The translations under genes and the position numbers were made by a program. The notes below the pieces were generated by a model that was not told where the DNA came from, did not search any database, and saw only the letters and a list, made by a program, of their open reading frames with translations. This document shows, in pieces, positions 1 to 10,461 of a stretch of 35,581 nucleotides of DNA; the first letter of the stretch is position 1; each line of letters begins with the position of its first letter. Source of the stretch: Roseiflexus sp. (GTDB taxonomy: Bacteria > Chloroflexota > Chloroflexia > Chloroflexales > Roseiflexaceae); the NCBI GenBank assembly GCA_017743475.1, contig JAGHYV010000052.1, forward strand, positions 1 through 35,581. The letters run 5' to 3'.

Positions 1-481
1 TCGGGTCGATAGGCGTCACGCTGAGCGGCGTCACCGGTCCGCCGGTGGTGGTGATGGTGACGGTGGCGGTCGGAATGCCGCTGTCGCCCAGGGTGTAGGC
101 GTTGTCAGGCGGCAGATTGGTCAGTTCCTCGAAAACGCGCGCCACGACAGTGACGGGGCGATAGTGCCCGAACTCCAGCCCGGACGGTCCAACTGTCTGC
201 CCCGGCGACGGGTTGGGAATGACCTGCGCTGCGCCGGTGTTCCCCGGCGAGCGTTCAAAGCCCGTGATCGGCGCGACATTCACCCAGTAGGGCGTCGCGC
301 TGGCGGTCGGCACGAGGGTGAAGGTGATCAACCCGGTCGTCGGGTCGATAGGCGTCACGCTGAGCGGCGTCACCGGTCCGCCGGTGGTGGTGATGGTGAC
401 GGTGGCGGTCGGAATGCCGCTGTCGCCCAGGGTGTAGGCGTTGTCAGGCGGCAGATTGGTCAGTTCCTCGAAAACGCGCGC
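1..481. repeat. Exact 142-bp direct repeat inside the SdrD-like gene
   Basis: Bases 1-142 are identical to 340-481 (offset 339 bp, that is 113 codons, in frame). A diverged third copy of the same module lies at about 1390-1590. The identity probably extends left of the window. It reflects recent duplication or gene conversion between repeat domains, and it is a place where assemblies can collapse. Confidence 0.9.
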
Positions 482-3400
482 TACGACGGTCACCGCCTGG
501 TAATATCCGCGATCACGGGTTTCCGTGCCGCCGCGCCCCAGCGCCTGGTTATCGAGTTGATCGACGCCGGTTCCGATGCCGTCGCTGTCATCGTTCGCCG
601 GTTGTGTTCCGACATCCGCCAGCGTGTCGAACCACCCGGACGGCGTCGCGAAGCGCAGGGTGAAGTTCGTCTCCGCCGCGCTCGCCCCGCCCGGCAGGTT
701 CGTGAAGGTATAGACGCCGCTGGCGTCGGTCACGGCGCTGGCGAGCACCGTCGTGTTCAGTCGTCCCGGCAGGGCGACCGTCACCGTCAGGTTGACCGTC
801 ACCCCCGGCAGCGCGCCGACGGTTTCGCCGGTATCACGCACGCCGTTGCCATTGTCGTCTTCCCACACCTGCCCGGTCACCGTGGCGCGTCCGCGCACTG
901 CCGCGTCGCTCAACCCGCCCACGGTTGCGCCTGGCGCGACATTGAACGCTGCGGTGTCGGCATCGTCCTCCACGGCTGTTTGCAGGTCGTTGTCGCCCGC
1001 AGCAGGCGTGACGAGCAGGAAGTTGGTCGGGTCGGGGTTGATCACGCGCACCTGATACCCATTGGTGGGGAGCACGCCGGTGAAGGTATAGGCGCCGGTC
1101 GCGTCGGTGATGGTCGTCAGCACGTCGCTGCCGCCTAACCGCAGCGTGACGGTCACGCCCTGCATCCCCGGCTCGTCGTCGGCGAACAGGTCGTTGTCGG
1201 CGTCGCGGTCGAAGCGCACTGTGCCGGTCACCGTGCCGGGGCGAAAGTAGCCGAACTGGAACTCGGTCGTTGGCGACGGCGCTGTATTATCGGCGAGCAG
1301 CGGGTTGGGCGTATTGACTTCAAGCGCGCCGGTATTCCCCGGAGAGCGGGTAAACCCGGCGGGTGTCGGCACATTCAGCCAGTAGGTCGTGGTCGTCGGC
1401 GGCAGGGTGAACGTTACCACTCCGGTTGAGTCGATCCCGCTGCTGCTGAGTGGGGTGACTGTGCCGTTGGTGGTGGTGATCGTCACCGTGGCGGTGGTGA
1501 TGCCCGTATCGCCCACATTATAGACGTTATCCGGCGGCAGGTTGGTGATCTCGTCAAAAATGCGGGCACGCACAGTCACCGGGCGCCAGTATCCCTGGTC
1601 ATAATCGAGGGTGTTGCTGACACCGACGGTTGCGCCGGTCACCTGGATAAACGGTCCATCGCTGTCGAGCGCATCGTTACCGCCGACATCAGCAAGTGAC
1701 GGAGTGTAGGTGGCATCCGGCGGAGCGAATGTCAGGGTATAGGTCACCCCCGATGTGCCGCCGGGGATGCCGGTGAACGAATAGTTCGGGTCACCAGCGC
1801 CCGTTGTTGCAGTCAACGTGTAGGTCGTTGTCAGGTTGACCGTTGCGACCGTCACGGTCAAGGTTGCGGTTGCGCCGCTCAAATCCTGATCGTTGCCGGT
1901 CTGGGTGAAACTGCCGTCGCGGTCATAGAAGACGCGCCCCTGAACGATATTGTTTCCGCGCAGACCTGCGTCCACTTCGGTGACCGTGGCGCCAGACGTG
2001 ACCAAGATGACACCAGTGCGCCCATTCGCGTCAACATCGCTGGCGAGCGGATCGCCGGCTGAAGGAACGTCGGGGGTGACGAATGACCAGTTCGTCGGAT
2101 CGGGACGCACAATTTCGACCACATACGTGAGCGGGGCGACGCTGCTGAAGGTGTAACTTCCATCGGCAACGGTAGTGGTTGTCATCACCAGCGTGTTATC
2201 GCTGGCGCGTCGCAGGTTGACGGTGAAATTCACCAGACCCGGTTCAGGCGATGTTTCGTCCTGATTATTGCCGTTCTGGTCGAAGAACACCCGCCCGGAC
2301 AGCGACGCAGGTTGGAAAACAGCCGCATCGACGCCGGGGTTCTGGCTGCCGCGCGTAATCGTAAATGTGGGTGTGCGCCAGACGCGCCCGCTGACAAACG
2401 CGCGAACGTCGTTGACATCATCGGAGTTATTAGCGAGTGGATCGACACTGAGCCATCCGGTTGGGGTGTAGACGCTTGCCACATACGCTGGCGGCAGCAG
2501 GCTGAGATCGAACGTGGCGTAGTACGTGCCGGAGATGATGTCGGTGATGGTGTAGATGCCGCTGGCATTGGTTGTTTGCGACACGCCAACCGTCACATCG
2601 TCAGCAGTAAAGAAGATACCGTCAGGTCCGGCGCCGTAGAGTTGAACGGTCACGCTCGGAACGCCTGATTCGCTCAGGTCGAAAATGCCGTTGCCGTTGT
2701 CGTCTTCCCAGACGAAGTTGCCAATTTCAGCGCGCACAATGCCGAAGTCAGCGTCGAAATAGTCTGGATCGGTTGCGGTCAGGGTTGGCGTTGTAATAAC
2801 GACGCCCTCGGTCGAGCCGCAGGGTGCGCCGGTAGTGTAGCCAAGCCCTTCGAGCGCACCGCCGGGGGCGAAGTTGGAGGCATCAAGAACGACAGTGTAC
2901 GTTACTCCGAGCGGCAGCGAGTCGAAGAGGTAATATCCGTTGAGATCGGTTGTCGTCGTCAGTTCACCAGTGTTGATCAGACAGTCGCTGTTCAGATCGA
3001 TGAAAACAAGGGCATTCGCCAGTCCAAGCGTCGTTTCGAGTGGATCGACAATTCCGTTACGGTTCACATCGTGCCAGACGAAATCGCCAACTGTGCCGGC
3101 GTAGAGACCGAAGTTCGAGGTCTCGTTGCGGCGATTGGTCGCATTCAGGGTAAAATCAGGCGTCTGGAGGAAATCACCCGTGCCGATAACCACAGGACCA
3201 GGATCTGTCCCATTGCGCAGACCCTGATTACCGATCTGCGGCAGCGACACCGTTTGCGTTTGCGGCGTTGCGTGTCCGAAGAGCAGGTCGGTTGACTGGT
3301 CAAACTCAGTGCTCGGAATGCGCACCCGGTAGGTCGCCGTCAGCGGCACGCTTGTGAACTCGAAGAAACCGGCGCGGTTGAAGGGATCGTTGAGGATCGA

Positions 3401-4402
3401 GCGCGTCGTTTCCGTCATGATGGGGGTAGATCCTGAGAGCAACTCGACCGTCACGCCGTTGATGAACGGTTCACCGGGGTCGCGCAAACCGTTCTGGTCG
3501 AGGTCGCGCCAGACGAAGCCGCTCACCGCGCCGCGCGAGAACCCGACATCCAGGCTATCGTCATTCACGCCCTGCGCCTGGTTGGGCACGTTTATGCGTG
3601 GTTGACCTGCAGAAAGGTAGGCATCAGAGTCGCGCCGATCCTCACTGTCGAAGTTTGCGTTCTGCGTTGTCAGCACATATCCGGCAGGAACGCCGCCGGT
3701 CACGCGGATGGTGTAATTGCTGACGTTTGCCGGTACATTGTCCACAAAGCGGTATGTCCCGTCCGGTCCTGTGGTCGCAGTGGCAACCAAAACGTTTGAG
3801 GGGTTGTACAAACCAAGCGTCAACCCAGAAAGCCCCGGTTCACCGGCGTCCTGAATGCCGTTGGCGTCGCGGTCGTCCCAGGCGCGCACCACAATCGTGC
3901 GGAATCCGGCGGGAGCGCCGGTGTCGATGCCGGAAGCGTCGAGCGACCGCAGCCCGACATCGCGCTGAACCGGTGCGTTATTGATCGTCACAAAAAATAC
4001 CAGGGCATTATCCTGCCCTGGTGTTGTCGATCCCGGCAGCGAAATAACGGTTCCGTTGGGAAGTCCGTTGTTGGGGTTTGCCACCTCAACACGGTAGTCG
4101 CCGTTGGGTGTATTCGGAAAAATTGCCAGACCAGAAGCGTTGGTATTCACCGAGAAGAGGAGGTTGTTGTCGGTGTTGTAGACCGATACCGGCACTCCGT
4201 TCACTCCGGGTTCGCCAGAGTCATACTGTCCATTACGATTACTATCCGTATAGACGCGGATCGTCAAATCACCGACGGCGCTTGCGATCCGCGAGCCAAA
4301 GAAAGCCATTAGCGTCGAGAGTGTCAGAGCAGCGGCGGCAATTGCCGCCCAGCGGCGCATATGCAGGCGTTGAGTGCGATGGAATGAGCGGCTTGTTGCC
4401 AT
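1..4402 (-). CDS. Large secreted SdrD/Cna-B-like repeat protein, C-terminus cut by window edge
   Basis: An open frame runs from the ATG at 4402 to the window edge (about 1467 codons, no stop seen where I checked the frame), so the gene is partial. The N-terminus has a basic stretch, a hydrophobic helix and an Ala-Ser-Ala cleavage-like site near residue 42, as in a signal peptide. The start is supported by AAGGTGG about 5 bases upstream. The mature part repeats a module with an acidic, EF-hand-like turn of the type DSNRNGQYDSGEPGVNGV. I count about nine such turns, near positions 4200-4260, 3840-3890, 3480-3515, 3050-3080, 2680-2720, 2240-2290, 1880-1930, 1160-1230 and 840-880. This is the pattern of SdrD B-like/Cna-B beta-sandwich domains, which bind calcium and form stalks in surface proteins. 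A surface, sheath or adhesion role is inferred. No anchor is visible because the C-terminus is missing. Confidence 0.85.
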   Translation of the reverse strand, partial: MATSRSFHRTQRLHMRRWAAIAAAALTLSTLMAFFGSRIASAVGDLTIRVYTDSNRNGQYDSGEPGVNGVPVSVYNTDNNLLFSVNTNASGLAIFPNTPNGDYRVEVANPNNGLPNGTVISLPGSTTPGQDNALVFFVTINNAPVQRDVGLRSLDASGIDTGAPAGFRTIVVRAWDDRDANGIQDAGEPGLSGLTLGLYNPSNVLVATATTGPDGTYRFVDNVPANVSNYTIRVTGGVPAGYVLTTQNANFDSEDRRDSDAYLSAGQPRINVPNQAQGVNDDSLDVGFSRGAVSGFVWRDLDQNGLRDPGEPFINGVTVELLSGSTPIMTETTRSILNDPFNRAGFFEFTSVPLTATYRVRIPSTEFDQSTDLLFGHATPQTQTVSLPQIGNQGLRNGTDPGPVVIGTGDFLQTPDFTLNATNRRNETSNFGLYAGTVGDFVWHDVNRNGIVDPLETTLGLANALVFIDLNSDCLINTGELTTTTDLNGYYLFDSLPLGVTYTVVLDASNFAPGGALEGLGYTTGAPCGSTEGVVITTPTLTATDPDYFDADFGIVRAEIGNFVWEDDNGNGIFDLSESGVPSVTVQLYGAGPDGIFFTADDVTVGVSQTTNASGIYTITDIISGTYYATFDLSLLPPAYVASVYTPTGWLSVDPLANNSDDVNDVRAFVSGRVWRTPTFTITRGSQNPGVDAAVFQPASLSGRVFFDQNGNNQDETSPEPGLVNFTVNLRRASDNTLVMTTTTVADGSYTFSSVAPLTYVVEIVRPDPTNWSFVTPDVPSAGDPLASDVDANGRTGVILVTSGATVTEVDAGLRGNNIVQGRVFYDRDGSFTQTGNDQDLSGATATLTVTVATVNLTTTYTLTATTGAGDPNYSFTGIPGGTSGVTYTLTFAPPDATYTPSLADVGGNDALDSDGPFIQVTGATVGVSNTLDYDQGYWRPVTVRARIFDEITNLPPDNVYNVGDTGITTATVTITTTNGTVTPLSSSGIDSTGVVTFTLPPTTTTYWLNVPTPAGFTRSPGNTGALEVNTPNPLLADNTAPSPTTEFQFGYFRPGTVTGTVRFDRDADNDLFADDEPGMQGVTVTLRLGGSDVLTTITDATGAYTFTGVLPTNGYQVRVINPDPTNFLLVTPAAGDNDLQTAVEDDADTAAFNVAPGATVGGLSDAAVRGRATVTGQVWEDDNGNGVRDTGETVGALPGVTVNLTVTVALPGRLNTTVLASAVTDASGVYTFTNLPGGASAAETNFTLRFATPSGWFDTLADVGTQPANDDSDGIGTGVDQLDNQALGRGGTETRDRGYYQAVTVVARVFEELTNLPPDNAYTLGDSGIPTATVTITTTGGPVTPLSVTPIDPTTGLITFTLVPTASATPYWVNVAPITGFERSPGNTGAAQVIPNPSPGQTVGPSGLEFGHYRPVTVVARVFEELTNLPPDNAYTLGDSGIPTATVTITTTGGPVTPLSVTPIDP

Positions 4403-4595
4403 GCGAACCACCTTGCACTGAAGAGGAGACCGGACGACGAGACGATTCAACACATACACATGCCCGTCACGCACACATTGCCGCATACGTGGCGGGCACA
4501 GTTCACTTTGACTATACTACAGAAAACGTCGTGAGAATAGTTGCAATTTGGTAGCGAAATCGAGCAGAAGTTGTAAACAACTCTGCAGTGAAGTC

Positions 4596-6077
4596 ATGAG
4601 AGGTTTTCAACCCATCCAGATCGTGCGAGCAGTGTTTGTGCTGACGCTGCTGGTCGCTGCGGCGCGTCTGGTGTTTCAGCCCGATCCGCACGATGCATTG
4701 CGCCGGGCGGATGCGCTCTTCGCTGCCGGGCGGTATTACGAGGCGTTTCGCGCATACCACGCGCTGGCGACGCATACGCCGGATTTCGCACTTGCACGCC
4801 TGCGTCTGGCGATGACGCTGGTGGTGCGCGGCGAGGGTCCGGCGGCAAGCCGCGAATTCGGTTGGGCGCTGAAGTTGGGGTTGAACGATGCCGCGATGAT
4901 GCTGGCGCGTCTCTATCAGGGGCGTATGGCGGCGGATATGGGGTATGCCGATGAAGCGGCGCGCATGTGGGCGCAGATTCCGCCGTCGTCGGCGCTGTAT
5001 GGATTGCGCCTGGCGCTGGAAGCGGAAGAACGGTTGCGACGCAACGATTATGCTGGCGCGGAAGCCAGGTATCGCGCTGCGCTCGCCGCCGGTTTGCCCG
5101 AATCGTGGCGCCGGTCGGCGTATGCCCGGATTGCCGCCCTGCGCGCAGGGTATGACCCGATCGGCACCTGGGAGGACCTGCGTCGGGCAACCGCTGCAAC
5201 GCGCACTCCGCTTCTGGTCGAACAGCCGCTTACCGCGCCGCTGCGTCCGTTGCCGCACCCCGATCCGGCGCAGATCGCGGCAATCCTTGTTTCCGACGCA
5301 ACGATCCGACCGCAATTGCTCGGACAGGTGTATCTGACTGCTGGATGGCTGCCGCTGGCGGAAGCGCAGTTCGCTCTGGCGCGCAACCAGGCGCTGCTGA
5401 GCCGGTCGGCAGAGGCATATGCTGCATATGCGCGCATTTCCGGTGGGGATTATACGGTTGCCATTGCGCGCCTGCGCGATCTTGTTGCAAATGCGCCGGA
5501 CGATCCCCGTCCGCGCATTGTGCTGGCGCTGGCGTACCTTGCGGCACAGGATGCTTCCGCAGCGTTCGCTGAAATCCGGGAAGCGCGCCGCCTTGCGCCG
5601 GACGATCCCGATGTGCTGCTGGCGCTGGGGGAGTGGTATGCCGCACAGCGCGACTATGTGGCGGCAGCAGCAGCATACGCTGAAGCGCTGCGGCTGGCAC
5701 CGCCGGAAAGACGTGGCGCGTATGCGCTGACACAGGCGCAGTATCATCTGAGAACGTCGTTGCAGGTGTGCGATCAGGGGTTGCCGGCGGCCGCCGAAGC
5801 CGTCGCCTGGCTGCCGGGAAACGCACAGGCGTGGTCGGCGCTGGCGCAGGCGCGCCTAGCGTGCGGTGATGCGTCCGGTTCACGCGATGCAGCCGCACAA
5901 GCGTCCCGCCTCGATCCCGCCAGTCCCGAAGCGGCGTATCACTATGGGCGGGCGCTGGCGGCGCTGGGAGACCGGATGGCGGCGCGTGATGCGCTGATCC
6001 GCGCCGCCGATCTTGCTCCTGCATCAGAATGGCGCGTGCGTGCCGAGGCGCAAATGGCAGTGTGGGGGTTGCCGTGA
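4596..6077 (+). CDS. Membrane-anchored tetratricopeptide repeat (TPR) protein
   Basis: The protein has about 493 residues. The frame is open further upstream to a TTG at 4548, but the ATG at 4596 is preferred because it places a single hydrophobic helix (IVRAVFVLTLLVAAARLVF) right at the N-terminus, as an uncleaved anchor or signal. The rest is Ala/Arg/Leu-rich helical repeats with TPR spacing, clearest near the C-terminus: RIVLALAYLAAQDASAAF, VLLALGEWYAAQRDYVAAAA, AWSALAQARLACGDASGSR and AAYHYGRALAALGDRMAARD, each followed by a LxPxxP-type turn. TPR arrays mediate protein-protein contact. No enzymatic domain is seen, so the partner is unknown. It is divergent from the SdrD-like gene across 193 bp. 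The ribosome site before 4596 is weak (AGTGAAG). Confidence 0.75.
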   Translation: MRGFQPIQIVRAVFVLTLLVAAARLVFQPDPHDALRRADALFAAGRYYEAFRAYHALATHTPDFALARLRLAMTLVVRGEGPAASREFGWALKLGLNDAAMMLARLYQGRMAADMGYADEAARMWAQIPPSSALYGLRLALEAEERLRRNDYAGAEARYRAALAAGLPESWRRSAYARIAALRAGYDPIGTWEDLRRATAATRTPLLVEQPLTAPLRPLPHPDPAQIAAILVSDATIRPQLLGQVYLTAGWLPLAEAQFALARNQALLSRSAEAYAAYARISGGDYTVAIARLRDLVANAPDDPRPRIVLALAYLAAQDASAAFAEIREARRLAPDDPDVLLALGEWYAAQRDYVAAAAAYAEALRLAPPERRGAYALTQAQYHLRTSLQVCDQGLPAAAEAVAWLPGNAQAWSALAQARLACGDASGSRDAAAQASRLDPASPEAAYHYGRALAALGDRMAARDALIRAADLAPASEWRVRAEAQMAVWGLP

Positions 6078-6130
6078 TGGCTTCCGGGTGTCAACTAATT
6101 ATATTTATATTCCTGCACGCTTTAGCCCGT

Positions 6131-6235
6131 CATTCCCCTAACCCCCTTCTCCTACAAGAGGAGAAGGGGGAGCTTGGGTGTTCTGACGCCCAAAAACAAG
6201 AGTAGGGAACGCTGTGGCTTCCCGACGTGCGGGCT
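6131..6235. repeat. Dispersed C-rich hairpin repeat, copy 1
   Basis: This intergenic element starts with CCCCTAACCCCCTTCTCCT and continues through GCTGTGGCTTCCC. A diverged copy of the whole unit lies at about 24286-24395. Its core is a perfect 12-bp stem (6142-6153 pairing with 6159-6170) with a 5-base loop. It lies between the convergent TPR and clpB genes. Confidence 0.7.
6142..6170. terminator. Terminator-like hairpin between convergent genes
   Basis: The left arm CCCCCTTCTCCT and right arm AGGAGAAGGGGG form a perfect 12-bp stem with loop ACAAG, 64 bp after the TPR stop and downstream of the clpB stop. There is no T-run, so it is not a classical intrinsic terminator. It could still stop or protect both transcripts. 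It is part of the dispersed repeat. Confidence 0.35.
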
Positions 6236-6260
6236 ATAGCGGATTATCTATAAAGACCAT

Positions 6261-6308
6261 CAGCCCGTGTGATACCGCGACCGCCAGCCTGTGTGATACC
6301 GCGACCAA
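6261..6308. repeat. 24-bp tandem duplication downstream of clpB
   Basis: Two adjacent 24-bp units (6261-6284 and 6285-6308), each of the form CAGCCyGTGTGATACCGCGA plus four bases, differ at three positions. They lie 24 bp beyond the clpB stop codon. Confidence 0.75.
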
Positions 6309-6331
6309 CGCACGCCACACAGGCGACGCCG

Positions 6332-8947
6332 TCAGGATGTGACGACCTCGCCAACAACCACACGCTCAAACGTGAAGGACCCGTCAGGTGCAACGTCGAC
6401 TAGAATGGTATCGCCGTCGCGGAACGCACCCTTAAGCAGGTGCAGCGCCAGCGGGTTCTGGATGCGCTGCTGGATCACCCGCTTCAACGGTCGCGCGCCG
6501 AACACCGGGTCGTACCCTTCGGCGACCAGTTTCTCCCGCGCAGCCGGGCTGAGTTCGAGCGTGATCTTGCGATCCGCCAGCAGTTTGCGCAGCCGGTTGA
6601 GCTGGATATCGACGATCTTCCCGATCTGATCACGCGACAGCGGACGGAAGACGATGATCTCGTCGATCCGGTTGAGGAACTCCGGTCGCAATTGAGCGCG
6701 CAGTTCCTCCATCACACTGGCGCGGATGATCTCCTGTGACGCACCGCGCTGCGCCAGTTCCTGGATCGTCGGGCTGGCAATATTGCTGGTCATGATGATG
6801 ACAGTGTTCTTGAAGTTCACCACACGCCCATGCCCATCGGTCAGCCGACCGTCATCCAGGATCTGGAGCAGGATGTTGAACACGTCGTGATGTGCCTTTT
6901 CGATCTCATCGAAGAGCACGACCGAGTACGGCTTGCGGCGCACCGCTTCGGTCAACTGACCGCCCTCTTCATAGCCGACATACCCCGGAGGCGCGCCGAT
7001 CAGCCGTGCAACAGTATGCTTCTCCATATATTCCGACATATCGATCCGGACCATCGCCTGCTCGTCGTCGAAGAGGAACTCTGCCAGCGCGCGCGCCAGC
7101 TCTGTCTTGCCGACACCGGTCGGACCCAGGAACAGGAACGATCCAAGCGGTCGGTTCGGGTCTTGCAGCCCGGCGCGCGCGCGCCGTACCGCATTCGCTA
7201 CTGCCGATACTGCTTCGTCCTGTCCGACGACACGCTGGTGCAGGCGTTCCTCCATATGCACCAGTTTTTCGACCTCACCTTCGAGCAGCCGGGATACCGG
7301 AATGCCGGTCCACTTCGCGACAATCTCAGCAATGTCCTGCTCGGTCACTTCCTGCCGCAGCATCGCGCTGCCGGATGTGCGCATGTGCTCTTCGATCTCC
7401 GCCAGCTGGCGCTCCAGCGTGTTGAGCCGACCGTACTGCAACTCTGCCGCTTTGTTATAGTCGTAGACACGCTGTGCGCGTTCGATCTCGATGCGCGTCT
7501 GGTCAATTTGCTCCTTCAGTTGCTGCACCCGCGCCAGTTGCTCGCGTTCACGTTGCAGCTGGGCTTCGACGGTGCGCCGCTGCTCTTGCAGATTGGCAAG
7601 CTCCTGTTCGAGTTTTTCCAACCGCTCTTTGCTAGCTTTATCCTTCTCTTTCTTCAGCGCTTCGCGCTCGATTTCGAGTTGCATAATGCGCCGTTTCAGG
7701 TCGTCGAGCTCCTGCGGATCGCTGGTGATCTCCATCCGCAGCCGCGCTGCTGCTTCGTCGATCAGGTCGATCGCCTTGTCCGGCAGGAAGCGGTCGGAGA
7801 TATAGCGATCCGACAGGACGGCCGCCGCCACGATGGCAGCATCAGTGATGCGCACACCGTGATGGGTCTCATAGCGCTCCTTGAGACCACGCAGGATCGA
7901 GATGGTATCCTCGACCGACGGCGGATCGACCATCACCGGCTGGAAGCGTCGTTCGAGCGCTGCATCCTTTTCGATATGCTTGCGATACTCATCGAGCGTG
8001 GTGGCGCCGACCATGTGCAACTCGCCGCGCGCCAGCATCGGCTTGAGCATGTTGCTGGCATCCATGGCGCCTTCAGCCGCGCCCGCGCCAACAACGGTGT
8101 GCAACTCATCAACAAACAGGATAATGTCGTCGCGCTCCTGGATTTCCTTCAGCACCGCCTTGAGTCGCTCTTCGAACTCGCCGCGATATTTCGCACCAGC
8201 GATCAACGCTCCCATGTCGAGCGCAATGATCCGTTTGTTCTTCAGCGCTTCAGGCACATCTTCGCGCACAATGCGTTGCGCCAGCCCTTCGACGATTGCC
8301 GTTTTCCCAACCCCCGGTTCGCCGATCAGCACCGGGTTGTTCTTGGTACGGCGGCTGAGAATCTGGATCACACGGCGGATCTCTTCATCACGCCCGATCA
8401 CCGGGTCAAGTTTGCCGCGTCGCGCCAGTTCGGTCAGATCACGTCCATACTGTTCCAGAGCGGCGTAGGTCCCTTCCGGCGTTGGACTGGTGACCCGCTG
8501 ACTGCCGCGCACTTCGCGCAGCGCCTGGAGCAGTTTTTCGCGGGTGATGCCTGCCTGGCGCAGGATGCGCTCGGCGCCGCCGCCAGCATGTTGCAGGATC
8601 GAGAGCAGCAGATGCTCGGTGCTGATGTATTCGTCGCCGAACTGCGGCATTTCGTCGGCAGCACGCACCACAACATTGCGCATACGCGGCGAATACTGGA
8701 GTTGCACGCCTGCGCCGCTAACGCGCGGGAATTTGTTGATCTCTGCGCGAACCTGCTGCACCAGTACGCCAATGGCTATGTTGAGACGTGCCAGAACCTG
8801 TGGAACAACACCGTCCGTTTGTTCGAGCAGCGCCAGCAACAGGTGCTCCGGTTCGACCTGGCTGTTGCCGTTGCGCTCCGCAGTGCTTTGTGCTGCCAGT
8901 AGCGCCTCTTCGGATTTTTGAGTCAGTCGATTTGTATTAAAGGTCAT
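6332..8947 (-). CDS. clpB: ATP-dependent protein disaggregase ClpB
   Basis: The protein has 871 residues, the usual ClpB length. The order is: Clp-N double repeat (about 1-145), first AAA+ module with Walker A GEPGVGKT (about residue 205) and Walker [10 protein letters not shown], a long middle coiled coil (about 405-525, Glu/Arg/Gln/Leu-rich), second AAA+ module with Walker A GPTGVGKT (about 605) and [11 protein letters not shown], and the C-terminal D2-small domain ending in the FGARPLKR sensor-2 region. The coiled coil separates it from ClpA and ClpC. ClpB is a cytosolic hexamer that pulls proteins out of aggregates together with DnaK. The start has a good site, AGGAGGGACATCC before ATG. 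I did not find a CIRCE (HrcA) operator in the upstream 300 bp, so heat control is not shown by the sequence. Confidence 0.97.
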   Translation of the reverse strand: MTFNTNRLTQKSEEALLAAQSTAERNGNSQVEPEHLLLALLEQTDGVVPQVLARLNIAIGVLVQQVRAEINKFPRVSGAGVQLQYSPRMRNVVVRAADEMPQFGDEYISTEHLLLSILQHAGGGAERILRQAGITREKLLQALREVRGSQRVTSPTPEGTYAALEQYGRDLTELARRGKLDPVIGRDEEIRRVIQILSRRTKNNPVLIGEPGVGKTAIVEGLAQRIVREDVPEALKNKRIIALDMGALIAGAKYRGEFEERLKAVLKEIQERDDIILFVDELHTVVGAGAAEGAMDASNMLKPMLARGELHMVGATTLDEYRKHIEKDAALERRFQPVMVDPPSVEDTISILRGLKERYETHHGVRITDAAIVAAAVLSDRYISDRFLPDKAIDLIDEAAARLRMEITSDPQELDDLKRRIMQLEIEREALKKEKDKASKERLEKLEQELANLQEQRRTVEAQLQREREQLARVQQLKEQIDQTRIEIERAQRVYDYNKAAELQYGRLNTLERQLAEIEEHMRTSGSAMLRQEVTEQDIAEIVAKWTGIPVSRLLEGEVEKLVHMEERLHQRVVGQDEAVSAVANAVRRARAGLQDPNRPLGSFLFLGPTGVGKTELARALAEFLFDDEQAMVRIDMSEYMEKHTVARLIGAPPGYVGYEEGGQLTEAVRRKPYSVVLFDEIEKAHHDVFNILLQILDDGRLTDGHGRVVNFKNTVIIMTSNIASPTIQELAQRGASQEIIRASVMEELRAQLRPEFLNRIDEIIVFRPLSRDQIGKIVDIQLNRLRKLLADRKITLELSPAAREKLVAEGYDPVFGARPLKRVIQQRIQNPLALHLLKGAFRDGDTILVDVAPDGSFTFERVVVGEVVTS

Positions 8948-9006
8948 GGATGTCCCTCCTGGTCATATATGCCGTGGGGTTGATGCTCAAGTCCACGGCA
9001 AAAAGG

Positions 9007-9131
9007 TATATCACCGCCGAGGCGCAGCGTTCGCAGAGGAAGATGCGCTATCGCGTCCTCAAACGCAGGTGTCACTGCGCATACATCTCGTTTTTGAAGT
9101 TCTCTGCGCCCCCGGCGTCTCAGCGGTGCGC
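9007..9131. repeat. Imperfect inverted repeat upstream of clpB
   Basis: The segment reading ACCGCCGAGGCGCAGCG then GCAGAGGAAG (about 9011-9043) recurs in inverted form at about 9098-9131, which reads on the other strand ACCGCTGAGACGCCGG then GCGCAGAGAAC. The two face each other across about 55 bp. They look like two opposed copies of one dispersed intergenic repeat rather than a regulatory dyad. Confidence 0.5.
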
Positions 9132-9165
9132 TTTTGCAGCGAAGTCATTCTTGAAACTCATCCTT

Positions 9166-9213
9166 GCTGCGAAGGTCGCAGCATCGCTGCAAAGGGCGCA
9201 GCATTGCTGCGCC
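9166..9213. repeat. 20-bp tandem repeat, 2.4 copies
   Basis: The units GCTGCGAAGGTCGCAGCATC (9166-9185), GCTGCAAAGGGCGCAGCATT (9186-9205) and a partial GCTGCGCC follow head to tail. Each unit is itself a small hairpin (GCTGCG with CGCAGC). Confidence 0.7.
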
Positions 9214-9604
9214 TATACAGGCGTCCGAAGGTAGCATATCATGCTTCGGTTTCAAGCGTGTTAGTGAACTGTTGGAGCAACATATGAGCAGCGATTCGTG
9301 CGCCAGCCTGGATCACGCTGTTGCACCTGTTGGAAGCGCCGTTTGTCGTTGCGTATCGCCTGCGTTTTCGTGGTGATGCGGCAACGGCAGCGGGGGCGCG
9401 GGTCTTCGGCGATGAGTCAGGCGTCGGCGGAAAGTGTATGCCGGGCGGCAGCTACGGATCAGAAAACTGTTGACAATCAGTTCGGTAAGCGTCTAATTCC
9501 CAATTCTCAGAGGGCGATCAGAAAACCGGATTTGTGGTATCACGATGGCGACCATGCCCTTCTAATGAGGAGCAATCTGGTATGCCACGACGTGCACTTC
9601 GATC

Positions 9605-10378
9605 CTATCCGGTTATGCGACCGATCTGACCGATGAGCAATAGGCCGCCATCGCGCCACTCGTCGTCACTCCGTCGCCAAACGGCGGCCGCCCGACCGAC
9701 ATCGATCGCCACGCGATCGTCACCGCCCTGCTGGACAACCATCGCACCGGATGCCAATGGCGCATGCTTCCGAACGATGTTCCGCCGATGCGTTCGGTTC
9801 GGTACGATTTCGACCTGTGGAATCGTGATGGAACCTTCATCAAAATCAATGATACGCCGCGGAAACTGGCGCGACACGCGCTGGATTGCGACTCGGAGCC
9901 GTCCATCAGCGTCCTGGACTCCCAATCAGTCACAACGACCGAAGCAGGCGGCGAGCGCGGCGACGATGGGTGAACAAAAGGTCAATGGGCGCACACGGCA
10001 ATGTTGGGTTGATACAAACGGGTTCCTGGTGCGCGTGCTCGTCCATCCGGCGGACATTGCAGCTACGGAAGGTGCAGCATAGCTTCTGGCCACGCATCAT
10101 CCCGATGTCCTCAGATGCACGCGATTCGGGTGGACGAAGGGGAGCAACAAGGGTGAGATGCATCGATGCAAAAGAACACGGCGATACGCCTGAATGTCAT
10201 TGAAAAACCGCCTGGACAAACGGGATGTGCCGTCATTCCAAAACGATGGGTGGTGGAACGCTCGATTACGTGGGCGGGACGTAATCGTTTGGCGAGTAAA
10301 GAATACAACCGCAATCCGGAATCAAGTGAAGCCTTTCTCTATCTTGGTTTGATCGCAATAGACATCATCAAGATTTAG
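9605..10378 (+). pseudogene. Decayed IS5-family transposase (IS427-like)
   Basis: The reading frame LTDEQ-stop-AAIAPLV, then GGRPTDIDRHAIVTALL, RTGCQWRMLPNDVPP, RYDFDLWNRDGTF and SVLDSQSVTTTE follows the standard N-terminal and DDE-first-Asp blocks of IS5/IS427 transposases. It has an in-frame TAG near the start, a frameshift near 9965 (after which VNGRTRQCWVDTNGFLVRVLVHPAD continues the family pattern), another TAG near 10080, and the middle of the DDE domain is lost. The C-terminal block WVVERSITWAGRNRLASKEY and SEAFLYLGLIAI ends at 10378. The element cannot encode an active enzyme. I could not define its terminal inverted repeats. Confidence 0.85.
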
Positions 10379-10461
10379 TGATATACTATTTTTGTACAAT
10401 CTGAAGAAAAGCAATGTGTAAGTATCGATACATTATTGAAAATCCGGAAAAATGACACTCT

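Larger units (their letters stand above)
8948..9604. other. Gene-poor intergenic region with small repeats
   Basis: No convincing gene is present between clpB and the first transposase remnant. The stretch holds an imperfect inverted repeat and a 20-bp tandem repeat (listed separately). At about 9282-9465 there is a short open stretch in one frame with native-looking codon use (LLHLLEAPFVVAYRLRFRG) that has no start codon and ends at a TGA. It may be the remains of a dead gene. Nothing else could be supported. Confidence 0.5.

Noticed and set aside
164-1138. A 324-codon open frame on the plus strand
   Set aside because: It is antisense to the SdrD-like repeats, and its Arg/Gly-rich composition follows from the repeat DNA.
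4512-5747. A 411-codon open frame on the minus strand
   Set aside because: It is antisense to the TPR gene, rich in Arg, Cys and His, and without domain signals; a shadow.
6830-8902. A 690-codon open frame on the plus strand
   Set aside because: It lies fully antisense to clpB, which has every ClpB motif. It is a shadow of GC-rich codon use.
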